Below are positions 45,990-60,689 of a stretch of DNA of 64,000 bases, piece by piece (within the stretch, counting starts at the first letter, position 1; the number at the start of each line of letters is the position of its first letter). The position numbers and the translations under genes were made by a program. The stretch comes from Cololabis saira (lineage: Eukaryota > Chordata > Actinopteri > Beloniformes > Belonidae): the NCBI RefSeq assembly GCF_033807715.1, contig NC_084590.1, positions 6,252,827 through 6,316,826 on the forward strand, in the 5' to 3' direction. The notes below the pieces were generated by a model. It worked only from the letters and a program-made list of their open reading frames with translations, was not told where the DNA came from and searched no databases.

Positions 45990-46326
45990 GTGCTGGCCTG
46001 CGGTCCCCACCCCTGGTCATCCCGTTGCTGCTTCCACCTGCCTGCTGTGCTGCTGCCGTCCCTGACCCACCAGTCTGGCCCTCGGCAGGAGGGTCCCCCC
46101 TTATGAGCCTGGTCCTGCTCAAGGTTTCTTCCCTCCTAAAGCGGAGTTTTTCCTTGCCACTGTTTGGCTTAAGGTTTTTCTCCCACTAGGGGAGTTTTTA
46201 CCTGCCATTGTTTATGTAATAACTGCTCGGGGGTCATGTTCTGGGTATGGGTCTCTGGAAAGCGTCTAGAGACAACTCTGTTGTATTAGACGCTATATAA
46301 ATAAAATTGAATTGAATTGAATTGAA
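45990..46326 (+). mobile_element. L2-type 3'-tail repeat, copy 3 (longest)
   Basis: Starts near TGGCCTGCGGTCCCCACCCC and runs through CCCTCGGCAGGAGGGTCCCC and TTAAGGTTTTTCTCCCACTA to a (TTGAA)n tail. Same family and strand as 43664-43978; together they bracket let-7a. Confidence 0.87.
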
Positions 46327-48935
46327 GACTGGGAGAAAGTAGGATTAGTCGCTGTTTCCTTAGTTGTTGTGACACATGAGCTGTGAAATAAGAGCTATGA
46401 AGGCATAACCCATCTTCATTTAAAGATTGTTCCTTGTTGCACTGATTGGACCAGGGCCGTAACCCTCTGTGGGTCAAAGCGTTCCGAGTCAAATTTTTCT
46501 TAAACCACCAAGCTGGGCTAGGCTAACAACGTGTTGCTGTGGTAGCTGGTGGGAACGTTAGCTTGAGTTCTGGCAGTCTTCATTTCGGCTCTGACGATCC
46601 GCGTCCGTGTCCGATGCTGGAACATCTGAAATGAAGACAGATTTAATCAGAGTGAATATCAGCTGACTTCGGTTAGGATTAAAGGTTAACATGAGCCGAC
46701 CTAAAATAAGTAGCTTACGTATGCCAAAAGATTAAAGTTGGGTTTGTTCCATTTTACTTCCGGGCTCGTTCACCCCACCCATTTGCCCATTTTTGGTTTA
46801 ACATGGGTTGGGCGGAGTCAGTTACTGCTCCCATAAACTACTCCTCATGAAATGTGGGTGACATCCCAAAGGGCCCGTCCAGTTCCTAAATGGAAAGGAG
46901 TTGGAGGAGTCAGCGCTCTAACGACATCACTCCAATAAATCATAACGCTTGGACAGTGTTTTTAGAGTTTCCACAGGGAACTAATTACGAGAAAGCATTT
47001 TGCTAACACTTCACCACAGGTTGAAATATCAAGCACACTCCCTGTACTAGCCCTTTCGTGTATTTGCATGTCGGTTATTGGCAAGACACCTGGTGTTGCT
47101 CTGTTTGATTTGTGGGTCTGTTTACATCAGAAATGCTGCTGATGAGGCCGGGTCCATCGGTTGTTTGGTCGTTTATTTCGTTTGTGCGGTTAGAGAAGCA
47201 AAGTCAGCCGTCACGGAGAACAATTATTGTCACAATATTTCCAGGATGCATGGAATCTGCTGCCGTCGTGACGTATGAATTGGTGCAACACAGATGATCT
47301 TTGAGGGGATACGGCACATCTGATGGTGTCAGACTCTTCCACCACTGATTCCCAGCCTCTGATCATCTGAGGAGGACTCCTCTTCCACCAGTGGGTCAAC
47401 ACCACGCGCCAAGCACTCAATGGTACACCAAGATCCGGCGTGTAAAGGAGCAAAAGACCGCCCCCTGTTGACTGGCTCCGTTGAGCATACAGATTTTTCT
47501 CCTGCAGCAATTGATTTTTCTTCGTAGCTTGTAGGTTTGATGTATGTGTGTGTGGTTTGATTGTGTGTGCACACGTTTGTGTATGTGTGTGTGGCTGAAT
47601 CCAATAAACTGAACTGGAGCCTCCGATGAGCTCTCTGCTGTCCGTCTGATCCTCTACTTTCAGAGATGCAACCACTGTGCTTCCCTTTTTAGCCTCTGCA
47701 GCATGCCTAATCTGACTGACAGGTGAAATGAACTGCACAATACCTCAGCAAACCCCAGAGGGAAGTTGTATCATTACAGTTGAGAAAAGAAATAAACTGA
47801 AAAATAGAAGGTTTAAATAATCAGTCCCTTAACAGTCAGATGTTTCTGAACCCTCCAAAGGTCAATGGATTGGGATGTTGATTCTGTAGCCTGGCAACGA
47901 CTTAGTTGATCATGTCACATGTAGCAGGTGGAAAAACCATGGACTGAGGCTCCTTCACAGTGACCAGCATCCCTCATCCTTTTCCTCTGTGATAGTCTTT
48001 TTAAATGACTTTGGGTTCTCCAGGAGGGCAGAACCAACGAACCGACGCTGAAGAAGTTGTCCCTGGAAGAACACATCTTTTTGGGTGAAAATGTCAATCG
48101 AAATTGACGGGATTTCAGTACAACTTTTCAGGCTTTAGCTAATTGAAAAAATGGAAAGTAAGTCTGCTCCAATGAGCTGCTTCGTAGTGTAGTGAGCTGC
48201 TTCGTAGTGCAGCGGTCGCCAGCGTTAAATAGAAAACATCTCAGTCTGCTGCTGTCAAAGTCGACAAACGCTGCCACCAAGTGGCCGGATGTATCACACT
48301 CCCAAAGATAACCGGCGTACTACAGTATGTTTGGATGTCTATACAGATTTGTCACCATAAAGGTCCAAAAACTTGGAAAATGTAGCGTCAAAGTCGCTAA
48401 GTCAACACTGCTGTCGTGCCAGCGAGTGTGTTCCACCAATGAATCGTGACGTGAATGCCCCTCGTCATAGGCTGAGGGAGAAGGCAACAACGATGCGGCC
48501 TTGAGTGCGTTGAGGTGTGTTTGAGGAAAAAAGGAGCGTTTCTTTGCGACGCAGCCTGTGAAATAAAATGCTGAAAAATCATCAATTGGAAATGAGATTG
48601 CACACCGACATGATTTGAGATTGCTTGATTGTGCAGCCTTGGAGAAAACTCTGAGTCTTATCTATCCACAGAGACCAGAGCTGTGATCACAGCCTCTGTG
48701 ATTGTCGAGCTGTTTTTGCCATCGTAGCGATCGCAGGGTTGAGACGCGAGACTGAGAAGAAGGTGGGGTGTAAAACTAACTCTGTTTACAGTTGAATGGG
48801 ATGAAAAAGCCAAAGATTGTTCTTTTCAACCATCCCGCTGATGTCATAATGCCCCCTGTGACCTCAGATGCGACAGCTGTCAATCAACCTCTGCAGCTGC
48901 CAGAAGCAGAGCCTGGTGGTTCAGGGAGCGTCCTG

Positions 48936-48937
<2 letters not shown>
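46327..48937. other. Intron-like unique sequence between let-7a and miR-125b
   Basis: No gene recognised in 2.6 kb. A short duplication, GAGCTGCTTCGTAGTG, occurs at 48175-48208. An AATAAA at 47602 lies in unremarkable context. Confidence 0.45.

Positions 48938-49012
<75 letters not shown>
48938..49012 (+). repeat. (CA)n microsatellite
   Basis: About 37 uninterrupted CA units. Confidence 0.98.
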
Positions 49013-49015
<3 letters not shown>

Positions 49016-49548
49016 GAAGGCATGCGGCATGTTTGCTGCAGAGCTCTGCTGCAGTCCTGCTCCTGTTTCCTGGGGTGCATGGGCCACGGCGTGACTCCCT
49101 CAGCTGGCTCCTGATCACTGACCATTACCCACAAATACGCTCATGTGCATACGTTAGTACCCGCTCCTTTAATCCGGCAGCTCCTGGTGTGTAAAAACAT
49201 AATAATATTACAATAATATCATACTATTATCTGGTGGTAGTGAGTCTTACATTTGGTGGATATGACGTCAGACAAAGAAACAAAGAAAGATTAAGCCAAA
49301 AAAAAAAAAATCACGTGGGCAATCCTACGTACCCCCCCCATACTAGCTAGCTGTCTCGCTTCAGTAGCATAACCTGGAAGTAGTTTTCCCATCTCACCTG
49401 GATGGAAATGTAGGCCCTACGGCTGCGCTTCGGATCCCCGTGACCAAATGGCAAATACAAAAATGGGTTAGAACTTGGGGGGAAAATAAAACAAAAAAAA
49501 AAGCAAATAAATTACTTTCTCAAGGGTATGGTGCCCATGTCTTGTATG
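49013..49548. other. Unique sequence
   Basis: Nothing recognised apart from A- and C-runs near 49298 and 49333. Confidence 0.4.
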
Positions 49549-49654
49549 GTACCTGTTCAACCGTACCTGTTCAACCGTACCTGTTCAACCGTACCTGTTC
49601 AACCGTACCTGTTCAACCGTACCTCTTCAACCGTACCTGTTCAACCGTACCTGT

Positions 49655-50604
49655 TAGGGGTGTAACGGTACACAAAAATCTCGGTTCGGTACGTACCTCG
49701 GTTTGGAGGTCACGGTTCGGTTCATTTTCGGTACAGTAAGAAAACAAAATGCAAAATATAAACGTGCTAGTTGTTTATTACACACACACAAAATAACATT
49801 GGCTCTACGTGTGCCGGCGCTAGGACCGCGCGGACGCATGGTGTATCGTCGGGCTGTTTTTTCCTTCATGCTTCCCTGCAGCGTCTCATACAAACACAAA
49901 CACACGTACCTGGCAGAAACATTTCTTTATATAATGTTGTCTGTCGCCCGCGATATTTTTTCTTTTTTTGGTCGGCGCCATAGTTGGCTAGCTACAAACT
50001 CTATACATCCCATAATGTATAATAATATGCCCGCGCTCTCAGCAGCGGTACTCGCATCGTTAAGGCTGATTTATGGTTCCGCGTTACACCAACGCAGATC
50101 CTACGGCGTAGGGTACGCAGCGAGTGGCCGTACGGTGCACGTCGCTGCGTACCCTACGGCGTAGGCTCTACGTCGATTTAACGCCGAACCATAATTCAGG
50201 CTTTACTAGGCAACGAAGCAGGTTGACTCCCGTTGCAGAACAGCGCTGCAGAGGCGCTCATAAATGTAAATGATCATTGTTTTTTTTTTTTTAGGCCTAG
50301 CGGGGGGTCTCGATGGCCTGGCGGCCCCGCCAGGCCTAAACAATGGTAGGGGAAACACTGGACTTGTCACAATTATGGGCTTAGCTCTTTAGTTCTTCAT
50401 TAGTTAGTGCTTTTTTCTTTAATCTTAATACTTTTTCGGTGTGAGCGCAACTGCCTATGTGCAGCTGCAGCAGCGCTCTGCTCCACAACGTGCGGTCCTC
50501 TACTTAATATGTCCGTGTGGAAACTCGTTCGGTACGCCTCCGTTCCGAACCGAACACGCTATACCGAACGGTTCAATACAAATACATGTACCGTTACACC
50601 CCTA
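49655..50604. mobile_element. hAT-type element, 950 bp, inside the 14-bp array
   Basis: Termini TAGGGGTGTAACGGTACA and TGTACCGTTACACCCCTA are inverted repeats. The flanking duplication GTACCTGT (49647-49654 and 50605-50612) is itself part of the minisatellite unit. Subterminal CGGTTCGGT/ACCGAACCG strings are typical of this fish hAT group. No transposase is legible; the 49703-50164 frame shows no known domain. Contains MITE B copy 2 and a GC palindrome (GGCCTGGCGGCCCCGCCAGG near 50317). Confidence 0.9.
50063..50202. mobile_element. Palindromic MITE family B, copy 2
   Basis: AGGCTGATTTATGGTTCCGC at the left and ACGCCGAACCATAATTCAGG at the right are inverted, flanked by a perfect TTA duplication (50060-50062 and 50203-50205), which supports a PIF/Harbinger-type origin. 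The centre has CCTACGGCGTAGGGTACGC and its complement, forming a longer stem than copy 1. Confidence 0.88.
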
Positions 50605-50823
50605 GTACCTGTTCAACCACACCTGTTCAACCGTACCTGTTCAACCGTACCTGTTCAACCGTACCTGTTCAACCACACCTGTTCCTCTGCACCTGTTCAA
50701 CCGTTCCTTATTCATGGTTGATTTTAACTTGTAGCACTTTGAGATTTGTTTTTAATGAAGTGCACTAGAAATAAAATGTATTATTATTATAACCTGTTCA
50801 ACCACACCTGTTCAGCCGTACCT

Positions 50824-52592
<1,769 letters not shown>

Positions 52593-52849
52593 TTTTGTTC
52601 TGCAGTGCCCACCTGCCTCAAACCTGCAGGTTTCTGGATTTTAAAAAGTAAGTAGAGAGAAAATGAGTTGGAGAAAAGTGTTGTGCCCCCCCCGGTCTGT
52701 GGCATAGTTGAGGGGGGGGGGCAGCTTTATTGGTGTAATTTGCAGGCACCGCTATGCCCCCCCCTCCGAAAGCTGCACCTCTCTCACCCTCCAGCCCGAC
52801 ACCGCTCCGCTCGTTCCCCCCAGCATCTCTCCATTCCTCACCTGTTCCC

Positions 52850-54130
52850 TCACCTCTGAGTGCAACTTCCTTTTAATTTTCTGGCGAGAAGAATCGTCAC
52901 TCCCGACTCTCCTCCCCGGCTCTGTGTGTGTGTCTGTTGCTGCAAGTGTGTAAGAGAGAGAGGCAGGGAGAGCGAGGGAGCCGTGATAGAGGGAGAGAGC
53001 GAGTGTGCACATGGTTCAGTCTGTCTCGGCGCTACCACCCATCCTCATCTTCCCCGTCTCCGGCTGCCTGATCTCGCTCGCCGCGCCGACATCTCCAAAA
53101 AAACCCTTTTCAGATGAGTTCAAAGTTGAGTTCTCCTTTTTTCTGTGTCTTTCTTCTCTTTTCCTCTTCCTCAAGCAGGCGGAGAGCTGGGAAGAGCGCG
53201 GAGCGACATCCTGGATCCGAAGGGGAGGGTGAGTCTTGCTCTTCCTCTGCCTGTCAGCTCCCCGTCTGTTTCCAAAGACCACCACGGTGGCGCTGGGAAA
53301 CCCAAGCTTTGCTCCCTCCGAGGACTGGCGGGGGACGCTCAAGGTGCTCTTATTTCTGCGTGGAGGATGTGTCAGTCGGACGAGCTGGCGAGTTGTGGTG
53401 TCGGATGGACCGCAGCTTCAGTTTTTCGATGCCGTAATCGCTGCATCCACGCTTGGCGTTTGTGTCGTGCTCCATAAATAACGAGCCGATGAGATTATCC
53501 CCGAATGCGCAGGAGAGCGCCGGGCTCACTGTACGGCGGCGGACTCTACCTGATGGCAGAAAGCATTTTTTAAGTGCTGTATTGTTCAGCTTGGGTGGGG
53601 GAGGGGGTAAGGGAGACAGCGCGAGAGCGAGTCGGAGGGGGAGGCTGGTCAGTGTTGTGTCTGGCACTTGTATGTTAACAATGACATCCAGGGGCAGCAG
53701 AGGCTGCACGGAGCGCCGAGCGCCGGCCGTCAGGGACGGATGCTCCTGTGTCCCCGGTCGTCGTGCAGAAACACGCAGGATAGCAGGCGAGGAGTGTCTC
53801 TCTCCGTCCCTGAGACCCTAACTTGTGACGTTGTGCTTTCATGTCCACGGGTTTGGCTCTCGGGAGCTGAGAGGGATGCACGGCCAACACCGTCTTGTCT
53901 CCGCACATTCCTGCCCGCGAGAATGCCCATCAGAGGTGGGAGGGAGGCCGTGGTGCATCGAGTTCAGGCGCTCGCCATGTCACACTGCTCCACTCGGCTC
54001 ACACCTTGCTGTAGCGTTGCATGCGTTGAACTTTTTCTCTTCCCTCTCCTCTGTCGTCGTCCTCCATCGCAGAGCGAAGCAGAATCTCTGGGATCAGAGT
54101 GACAGTAACGCCTTTTCGGGACTCGCCTGG
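52850..54130. promoter_or_regulatory. Second CpG-dense block around miR-125b
   Basis: Sequence from about 52850 to 54130 is GC- and CpG-rich, with GAGAGAGA/GCGAGGG tracts typical of fish 5' leader regions, and it surrounds the miR-125b hairpin. A donor-like GTGAGT starts at 53229, 0.6 kb upstream of miR-125b. It could be an alternative promoter, a first exon of a shorter pri-miR-125b, or a conserved exon of the host RNA. Frames in this block are open for up to about 175 codons, as expected by chance in GC-rich DNA, and none resembles a known protein to me. Confidence 0.35.
53793..53882 (+). ncRNA. mir125b: microRNA precursor miR-125b (125b-1 type)
   Basis: All 22 nt of miR-125b-5p (vertebrate relative of lin-4) are at 53807-53828 (begins TCCCTGAGAC, ends ACTTGTGA). 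The other arm, 53847-53868 (begins ACGGGTTTGG, ends GGGAGCT), matches the 3p strand of mammalian miR-125b-1 except for about two bases and is unlike that of miR-125b-2. The stem extends through TCTCTC/GAGAGG on the flanks. The loop is about 18 nt (53829-53846). As last member of the miR-100, let-7a, miR-125b order it marks the locus as the MIR100HG-type cluster rather than the miR-99a/let-7c/miR-125b-2 paralogue. The surrounding 52.8-54.1 kb is CpG-rich, unusual for a downstream intron. Confidence 0.97.
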
Positions 54131-57100
54131 CTCGGTCGAGGCGAGCCGATTGCAGATTGGATGAAAGGAAGCCCACATCACAATAGAGGCCTGAGACAAG
54201 TATTGACCTTTTACACAGGAGCTAATCTGAGACAACCGCTGACATTTGCCTACATGGACACGTGCAGCGTCACTCGGTGTTCAACCTTGAATGTGCCGCT
54301 GCCTGGATGCTCAGTGCCTTCACTCGGACAACAACACTGCTATAACCCAACGTAGACAACACCCCGAATGAGAAACCACCAGGTACGGCGAACTAATTGA
54401 GCAATATTTAGTGAATGCCTGGAGGAACCCTCGCCGAGATTCATCAAAATAAAAATGACTAAATGTTGCTGGTAAGTGATTTCACAGCAGCATGTGGAGT
54501 CGCCATACGACACATAGACATGGATGGTAACTGAACATCTGGGATGCACCGACGCTCCTTCACAGGATTGTTGCAGCAACACTTGATGGTGGCTGTGTTT
54601 CTGACACTGCTGGCCAATAAACAACCTATCAAATGTATTCCCCCCGAGGTAAACAAGAGCGCCCCCGGCTTTGACGCAGTCGGTGTGAATAATGTGGCGT
54701 CATTGGCTGACGCTTGCATCGATATCTGAAAAGTTTTAAATATTTTCAGTCTCCGAAGAGAGCAACGACCCAACGCAACGTAACTCGCCTATGATTCAAT
54801 TCAGCGACGCTTTGAGACACGTTAGAGACAAGTTAAAGGGCAGCAACGCCCTTGATGCTCCCGACGCGCACCCCACCATCTGCCGTCTGCACCGTCTCCG
54901 CGGTCTCTGCTACACTAAGCGGCTTTGACGTTCGGAGGCTTTCAAACGTCTGAAAAAGTCAACGAGGACCAAACTCAATCAAATGGCGTTTGGCGTTGCC
55001 GCATTAGATCTCGGAGGGACCATCGGCGCTGGCGCTGTGCCAACATCCGCCAGCCATGTGCACTGCTGAAGCAGAAACTAGCAGACATAGCCGAGGACAC
55101 GTTAAAAGGTTCTGTAGGTTTAGTTTTGGGCTGTTTGATTAGTGCGCCAGTGCAAGACGTAGTGACGTAATCAACTACGCGCTTCTCTGGTGAACTGTAG
55201 GTCAACCGTAACGCCATCCTAATGGGAATAAGCTCAAAGATTAGATGTAAACGTGTCACGGAAGTAACACCTCCATTATGTCCTAATGTGTGATAGCGTA
55301 CAAGACTGCCGACCCGGGGGGAATAAGATGCTAATGCTAATCCCTAACCTTTAAGGACTCGTGAATGAAACGATGACACGTCACTGCTCGGCCCTGGCGG
55401 AGGTTTGCCTCAGCAGCTGCTGAGAGATAATGCAGATAACGCCGATATGGTGATAGCGTTAACCATTTCCCTCACCCGTGGACGCTTACGTTTGGAGAGC
55501 TCTCGGCCAGGACGTCTGCGTGCTCATGACTCTATATCGAGAGTGCAACCACAACACCTCTGTACGTCACGTGCTGGACCACAGTGAGCCCTCTGCAGTG
55601 TTTAAACCCGCCACTGACTGGCCAGCCACTGGTTTTCCAACCACCAGACGCCGTGTTTTCACCCCCCACTATAGATCCTAAGGGCCTGTGATGAATCAGC
55701 TGCTGAACCAGAGTGGACACTTTGTCTTTGGTAGTAACGCTGACTATGAATGATGTTGTTGGTTGTTGCCGTGAGCGGGTGTTCTTTTTGTCTGCATCTA
55801 GAGCTCCTCCATGACTCTGTGGTGGTTTAGCGATGGTTTATGTTCCCTAGTACCTGGCAGTTTTCTCTTATGATTGTCATTGATCTGCTGAGATCCATTC
55901 ACTGCATGATTTTGAACACCAGCGACTCCTTGACAGCATGATTCATCAATACTCGCCTTTGCACGCACTTTACCGTATCTAATATCCGGCTTTAATGGGG
56001 CGTAGCAAGGATATTGATGAAAACCCGCCTTCACGGATGGTTCCCTTCATTCTTCAGGAGGATGGTAAACTCCATGGCCTCTCTCTGATTTTAGCGGATG
56101 GAAACGTGGACAGCCCAGGGCAACTTTCTTCTTATTCATGGCCGTATCTGGGACTATCGCTATGGCTTATGGGAAACATATTATGTCCTTGTTTCAGACA
56201 TTTCATGAGGAGCGCTTTTGGTAAAAATAAAATAAAATAATAAAATAAAAAAATAAAATACAAAAGATCCCTTTTCAACCATTTCCTTTTCACCTTTGTT
56301 CATAAAAGCTGGTATAAGGGGGCGGAGCCAGGAACGGCACCGCCTTTTCCGCAGCGTGTGGCTCTTTCTAAAAGTGCCGTGCAGCGTTGTACTCCCCATT
56401 TCAGAAGTGCAGCAACTGCAGCAGGAGACTGAACCTGGTGGACGTAAATATGGGGGACCTGGGTAGGTGCGGTCTGATTCTACAGCACCCTGAAAACGCC
56501 AATGACTCTCATCCTTAGACTCAGGCAGCCTCAAAAAAGTGAAGCAATTGGGGAATGTGGGAATGGGGAAGGTTTTGGACTGGTAGCAATTTAAAACATA
56601 CAAATCTTCATGATATACGCCCTTTAAATCATTATGATGCCTAAGTTGAATTTATACGACCGACATAGGTCCGTTTGCTTTGGTTCCGGTTGTCATTGGC
56701 TTGTATTATAATAACAGCTGGGCGAATATGCTGATGTGTTCAAACTTCGGTGTATCTCCTCTTGGGATCCGTCCTGTTGCCAATGAACCAGTATGGATTT
56801 GAACTAATCTGCTGCTGTAGCAGTTCTCTCTTTCTGCCGGTCTTCAAATAACTCCTTATCTGTTTAGCTCTGCAAATATACAGAAACCTGCAGTGGCTCG
56901 GTGTCTCTCTGGTGCTGCAGGCTGGCTCGCCATTGTGTGGCTGCTTTAAACGGCGTCTGTACATTGTGTCCTCGTAGCTTTAGCTCAGGCAGACGTGGAC
57001 CGGGGGACGAGGAGCTGCTACAAGGAGTTGCCTCGTCACCCCTCAGCCCTGACACTAGATCCTGATTTTTATTTTGGCATGGTAATAGTACCTCCATTTG

Positions 57101-60100
57101 TCTGCTCGGCCGGTCAGTGTGGCGCGGCGTTACTCATGTGACCAAAAGTGATAAAAGACCTGCTACTAGAGTCCAACGTTGGCTGCAGAGTGAAGGTTCA
57201 CGTTTGTAACAGCAACAACTGCGTACGTGGACAATGTCTGTGCTTGTCTCGTCTTTGCTTGAGATGCCACCACCAGGTCCTAGTTCTGCATCCTTCTCCA
57301 CCTCCTTTATCTACCTCCCCCACGCCGACGGAGTAATGTGAACCGAAAATGACAAACGTTGACAGTAGACCAGTCGTTCTGACTGGCTTGAAAGGAAGAA
57401 TAACAAGTAGGGGCAAAAAATGCATAGAAAGACAATATAAACGAGCGGGGCGATCATATTTGACGCAGTCCAACACTTCCGCGGAGTCGTGCATCAGGCT
57501 ACGGTGGACGTTACGACGAAAGGCGTTGGTTATAAAAACAAATGCCGATGCAAAGATCATCATTATCATTTTCTTTGGGCTGAGACTCGTTTTTGAATGT
57601 TGAAATGGAAACAGATGACCCTAAGACCTATCTTGTGGACTTGTCAGCGAGCAGACAGAGCAGACTACATCACCTGTTTTTAGTACTGAACATGCTTCTG
57701 GTTGCCAGGTTGAGGGGTTCTTTGCTCATGTAAGCGCTCACAGACGGCATCTTTCTGCCCTCGTGGAGGTCTGTCGCTCACTCAGGACGTAGGAATAGAT
57801 AATGAGCCGTAAAATCATTCATTCTTACAGTAAAAATCAATTTGGTGTTTTCATCTGGGGTGTGTGAGCCAAAGCTGGATATGGTCAAACATAAATGGAG
57901 ATGTGTTTCTTTTCATAGCAACTGTGGATGTACCAGACGCTGATGGCATCCATCCATCAATCTCATTCCAGACAGTTTCCTCCTGCAGGTGTAGGTGCCC
58001 AGGGTCCATGACCGCGGCAGGGCTACGTCCCAGCCACCTCTGTTTCTCACATTATTTGGTGGCACACGGCCAGCGACGAGTCTCTTTGTGCCAGCAGAGA
58101 CCACTCCCACCGTCTTTTTTTTTTTTTTCCTGGGACGCACTGCTTCCTCCTGGTCCTCTCAGCGACGCCCAGATCCAGTCGGCGAGCTGGCCGTATTCAA
58201 ACCCGTCTGCAACGGCGTTTGTGCGTTCGTGGGGGGGGGCTCTCGCATGCAGCAGTGTTCACAGCCCTCAGTGAAAACAAGATGGCGTCCCAGCTCCACG
58301 TGGGTCTCGGCCCCAACCTAGCACGCCACCAGCCGTAGCGGCGGAGGTGGTTTTCCTGTGACTGATGCGCACCTGGGTCCTGTTTACCCGACATAGCTGA
58401 AATAGCTGAGGCTCTCCCCGGCGCTGGAGCTTTATGAGACTCGGGATTAAGAGAAGATGTCGTCGCTGGACCGGGCTTCCTCCACCTCCTCTCCTTTTGC
58501 TGCTTTTCTGTGACGGTGGGGCAGACCGGCGTCTTTTCAGCACCACCCTCCTGCATGGGAGCGAGTGTGTGTGTGTGTGTGTGAGGACATTTTGAAGGAG
58601 TTTGGGGATTTTATGCTTCCACATCACAGCAGCAGATTAACCAGACTGCATATTAACCTCAATAATCCCACTGACACTGATGTTGCCAGCAGTGTGTCAA
58701 CGCTCTCTCACACACACACACGCACACACACACTCACTCACACACACTCATGCACGTGTGCCGTAAATACTCCTATTGTGGTTGTGCAGGACGAACCGAG
58801 GCATCGATGGCTGGGTGCTGAGACAGAGCTACCTCGCTGAATTTAGGAGTTTAAAGCTGGAAATCCCCCGATGAGTCATCTTTAACTCTTAGCTGCCACG
58901 TCAACATTCGTAGACTCGCTTTTCCTTTCTTTTTTTTGTATTTATTTGACGGGAAAACGTGCCTAATGTGGCTGGCTGGCGTAAACAGTTCTGTCCCTGG
59001 GCAGCCCGGAGTGGCCGGATCCGGGATTCACGTCGGCTTCGTTTGTGTCTTTGTCATCGGCGTCGGCCGCTTCATCAGGGCGTTGTGAGCGTGAACGTGA
59101 GCGTGAAGCAGCGGACCAGTCAGGCCAGGGTTTATTTGAAGTTATAGGAACCTTTTTCTAAACTCTTTTCTGACACTTAATTTTCAATAATCACCGTTTT
59201 ATTCCACGAGGAAGCGGCAGCAGGATCCGTCACAAAGACCGTAGAACTTCTGGTGAAAAACTGGCCTTTTATTGCAGTTTTCAAGCAAATCCTCTTTTAA
59301 TGTGAGAATACACACGTATTAAAAAGCAACATCATATATGTATATATATATACTTGTACACAGTTCAGTTGGATGTATTGCTGAAGTGAGGGCACCATGT
59401 AACCAATAATCAACTGAACGGACGCATCGATCTGGAGTTGTGTCTCCGTTAGGCCCGTCCTTATACTGCTGAACCATCGTCTTTGTTCTCCCACTCCATA
59501 ACGGTCACCCTCGCATCAATCCTTTAATTCTGTGAAGCGTTTGTGACTATTCCTATCTGAATACGCTCGATTGTTGCCATGGCAACCCATCTACGGGTTG
59601 ATTTGTCTGCTGCCTCTGTTGTGTATGGCATGAACGGTTGCCGTACGTCGGCCACGCTCGACGCTCTTTGAACCGGAGTCGAAGCCCAACCGTGTCCAAA
59701 CGTGACAGATTAAGCAGAAATAAGAAATCTTTTGTTGGTGGCTTTGTTTTGGTGGGATTTCGTTATGTTTCCCTTCCTCATCTTACCTTCACATCCATTG
59801 TTAAGTCCCAGCTATAATTTGCCAGAATGGTTTGAGGATTTGACAGAAGAGGCGGTGTTTTAAATCACACGTGATCAAAGTTATGGTGCAGACGTCCAGA
59901 CCTGCCCAACAAGTCCAGTCTCTGCAATCACCACAAGCTTGGCTTTTCTTTTTCAAATGCCAGCGTTTACAATTCAGGGTAAAAAATAAGACAGTCCATG
60001 ATGCCAAGGTTGTTTGGATGCTTTCTTTCTCTAAATGGTGAGATTTAACTGTTTAAATGAAGTAAGTGATGCAAATGTGTTATATCACATGCATGAAGTA

Positions 60101-60170
60101 AAATGAGGCAGTGTTGCAGAAACTAGGCTGGACGGCCAGATGTAGTCACACTGTCATGAACTGGGTCTGC
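53883..60170. other. Long non-coding stretch downstream of miR-125b
   Basis: About 6.3 kb with no recognised gene or dated transposon. Includes an A/T-rich (TAAAA)n tract at 56221-56263, a T-run at 58116-58129, a GT run at 58564-58582, a CA-rich run at 58709-58750, and a short TA run near 59336. CpG is frequent in 54600-55600. It probably includes the remainder of the host transcript, but I cannot place exons. Confidence 0.45.
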
Positions 60171-60174
60171 TGCT

Positions 60175-60332
60175 CCGCCCATTTGCACTGGTACACAACG
60201 GACCGAACCAATCACAGCTGGGCGCGTTTGGACTCTTACATGATGACTCATGCACGAGCGTCCAAAAGCTATTATTCAAAACAACACCTTTCATCAACAA
60301 GTTTGTACTGCAGAACCGACAACAGTTGGGTT
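60175..60332 (+). repeat. Dispersed repeat, copy 2 (related to 795-985)
   Basis: Shares CATTTGCACTGGTACA, GACTCATGCACGAGCGTCCA and TACTGCAGAACCGACAACA-type blocks with the copy at 795-985, in the same orientation, with an internal deletion. Confidence 0.6.
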
Positions 60333-60689
60333 ACTTTTGGTTGGTGCTATTCTGGTTGTAGCTCCGTCTATTTCACGTGCGTCGTTTCTCTAAATGGTAA
60401 GATGTCTGTCCAATGGTAACCAGAGTCTGTTTTTTCTGCATCAGGTGGTACCACCCCCTGGAAATCAAAGTCCAATCCAGAGGAACCACACCAACTGCTT
60501 GTACCAAAGAGGGAAATGATAAGAATAGTTGGCCAGGCTACACGGATACGCCCTCTTATTAGCCCCTCCCTTCCTAACAAGGTTCCAGTCTGAAAATGGC
60601 AAACCTGATTTAAACTATACGGTACATTTGAATAACTTTGGTGTGATGATAAAGGTCATAAAACAGTTGTAGTAAAAGTGTCAGATTAA

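Larger units (their letters stand above)
49549..50823 (+). repeat. 14-bp minisatellite split by a hAT insertion
   Basis: Units of GTACCTGTTCAACC run 49549-49654, resume at 50605-50707 (with CACACCTGTTCAAC variants), and appear again at 50791-50823. The hAT element at 49655-50604 divides the array. Confidence 0.95.

Noticed and set aside
53453..54355. Several 120-176-codon + strand frames overlapping miR-125b
   Set aside because: They overlap the hairpin in different frames and have no known motif; GC-rich sequence favours open frames.
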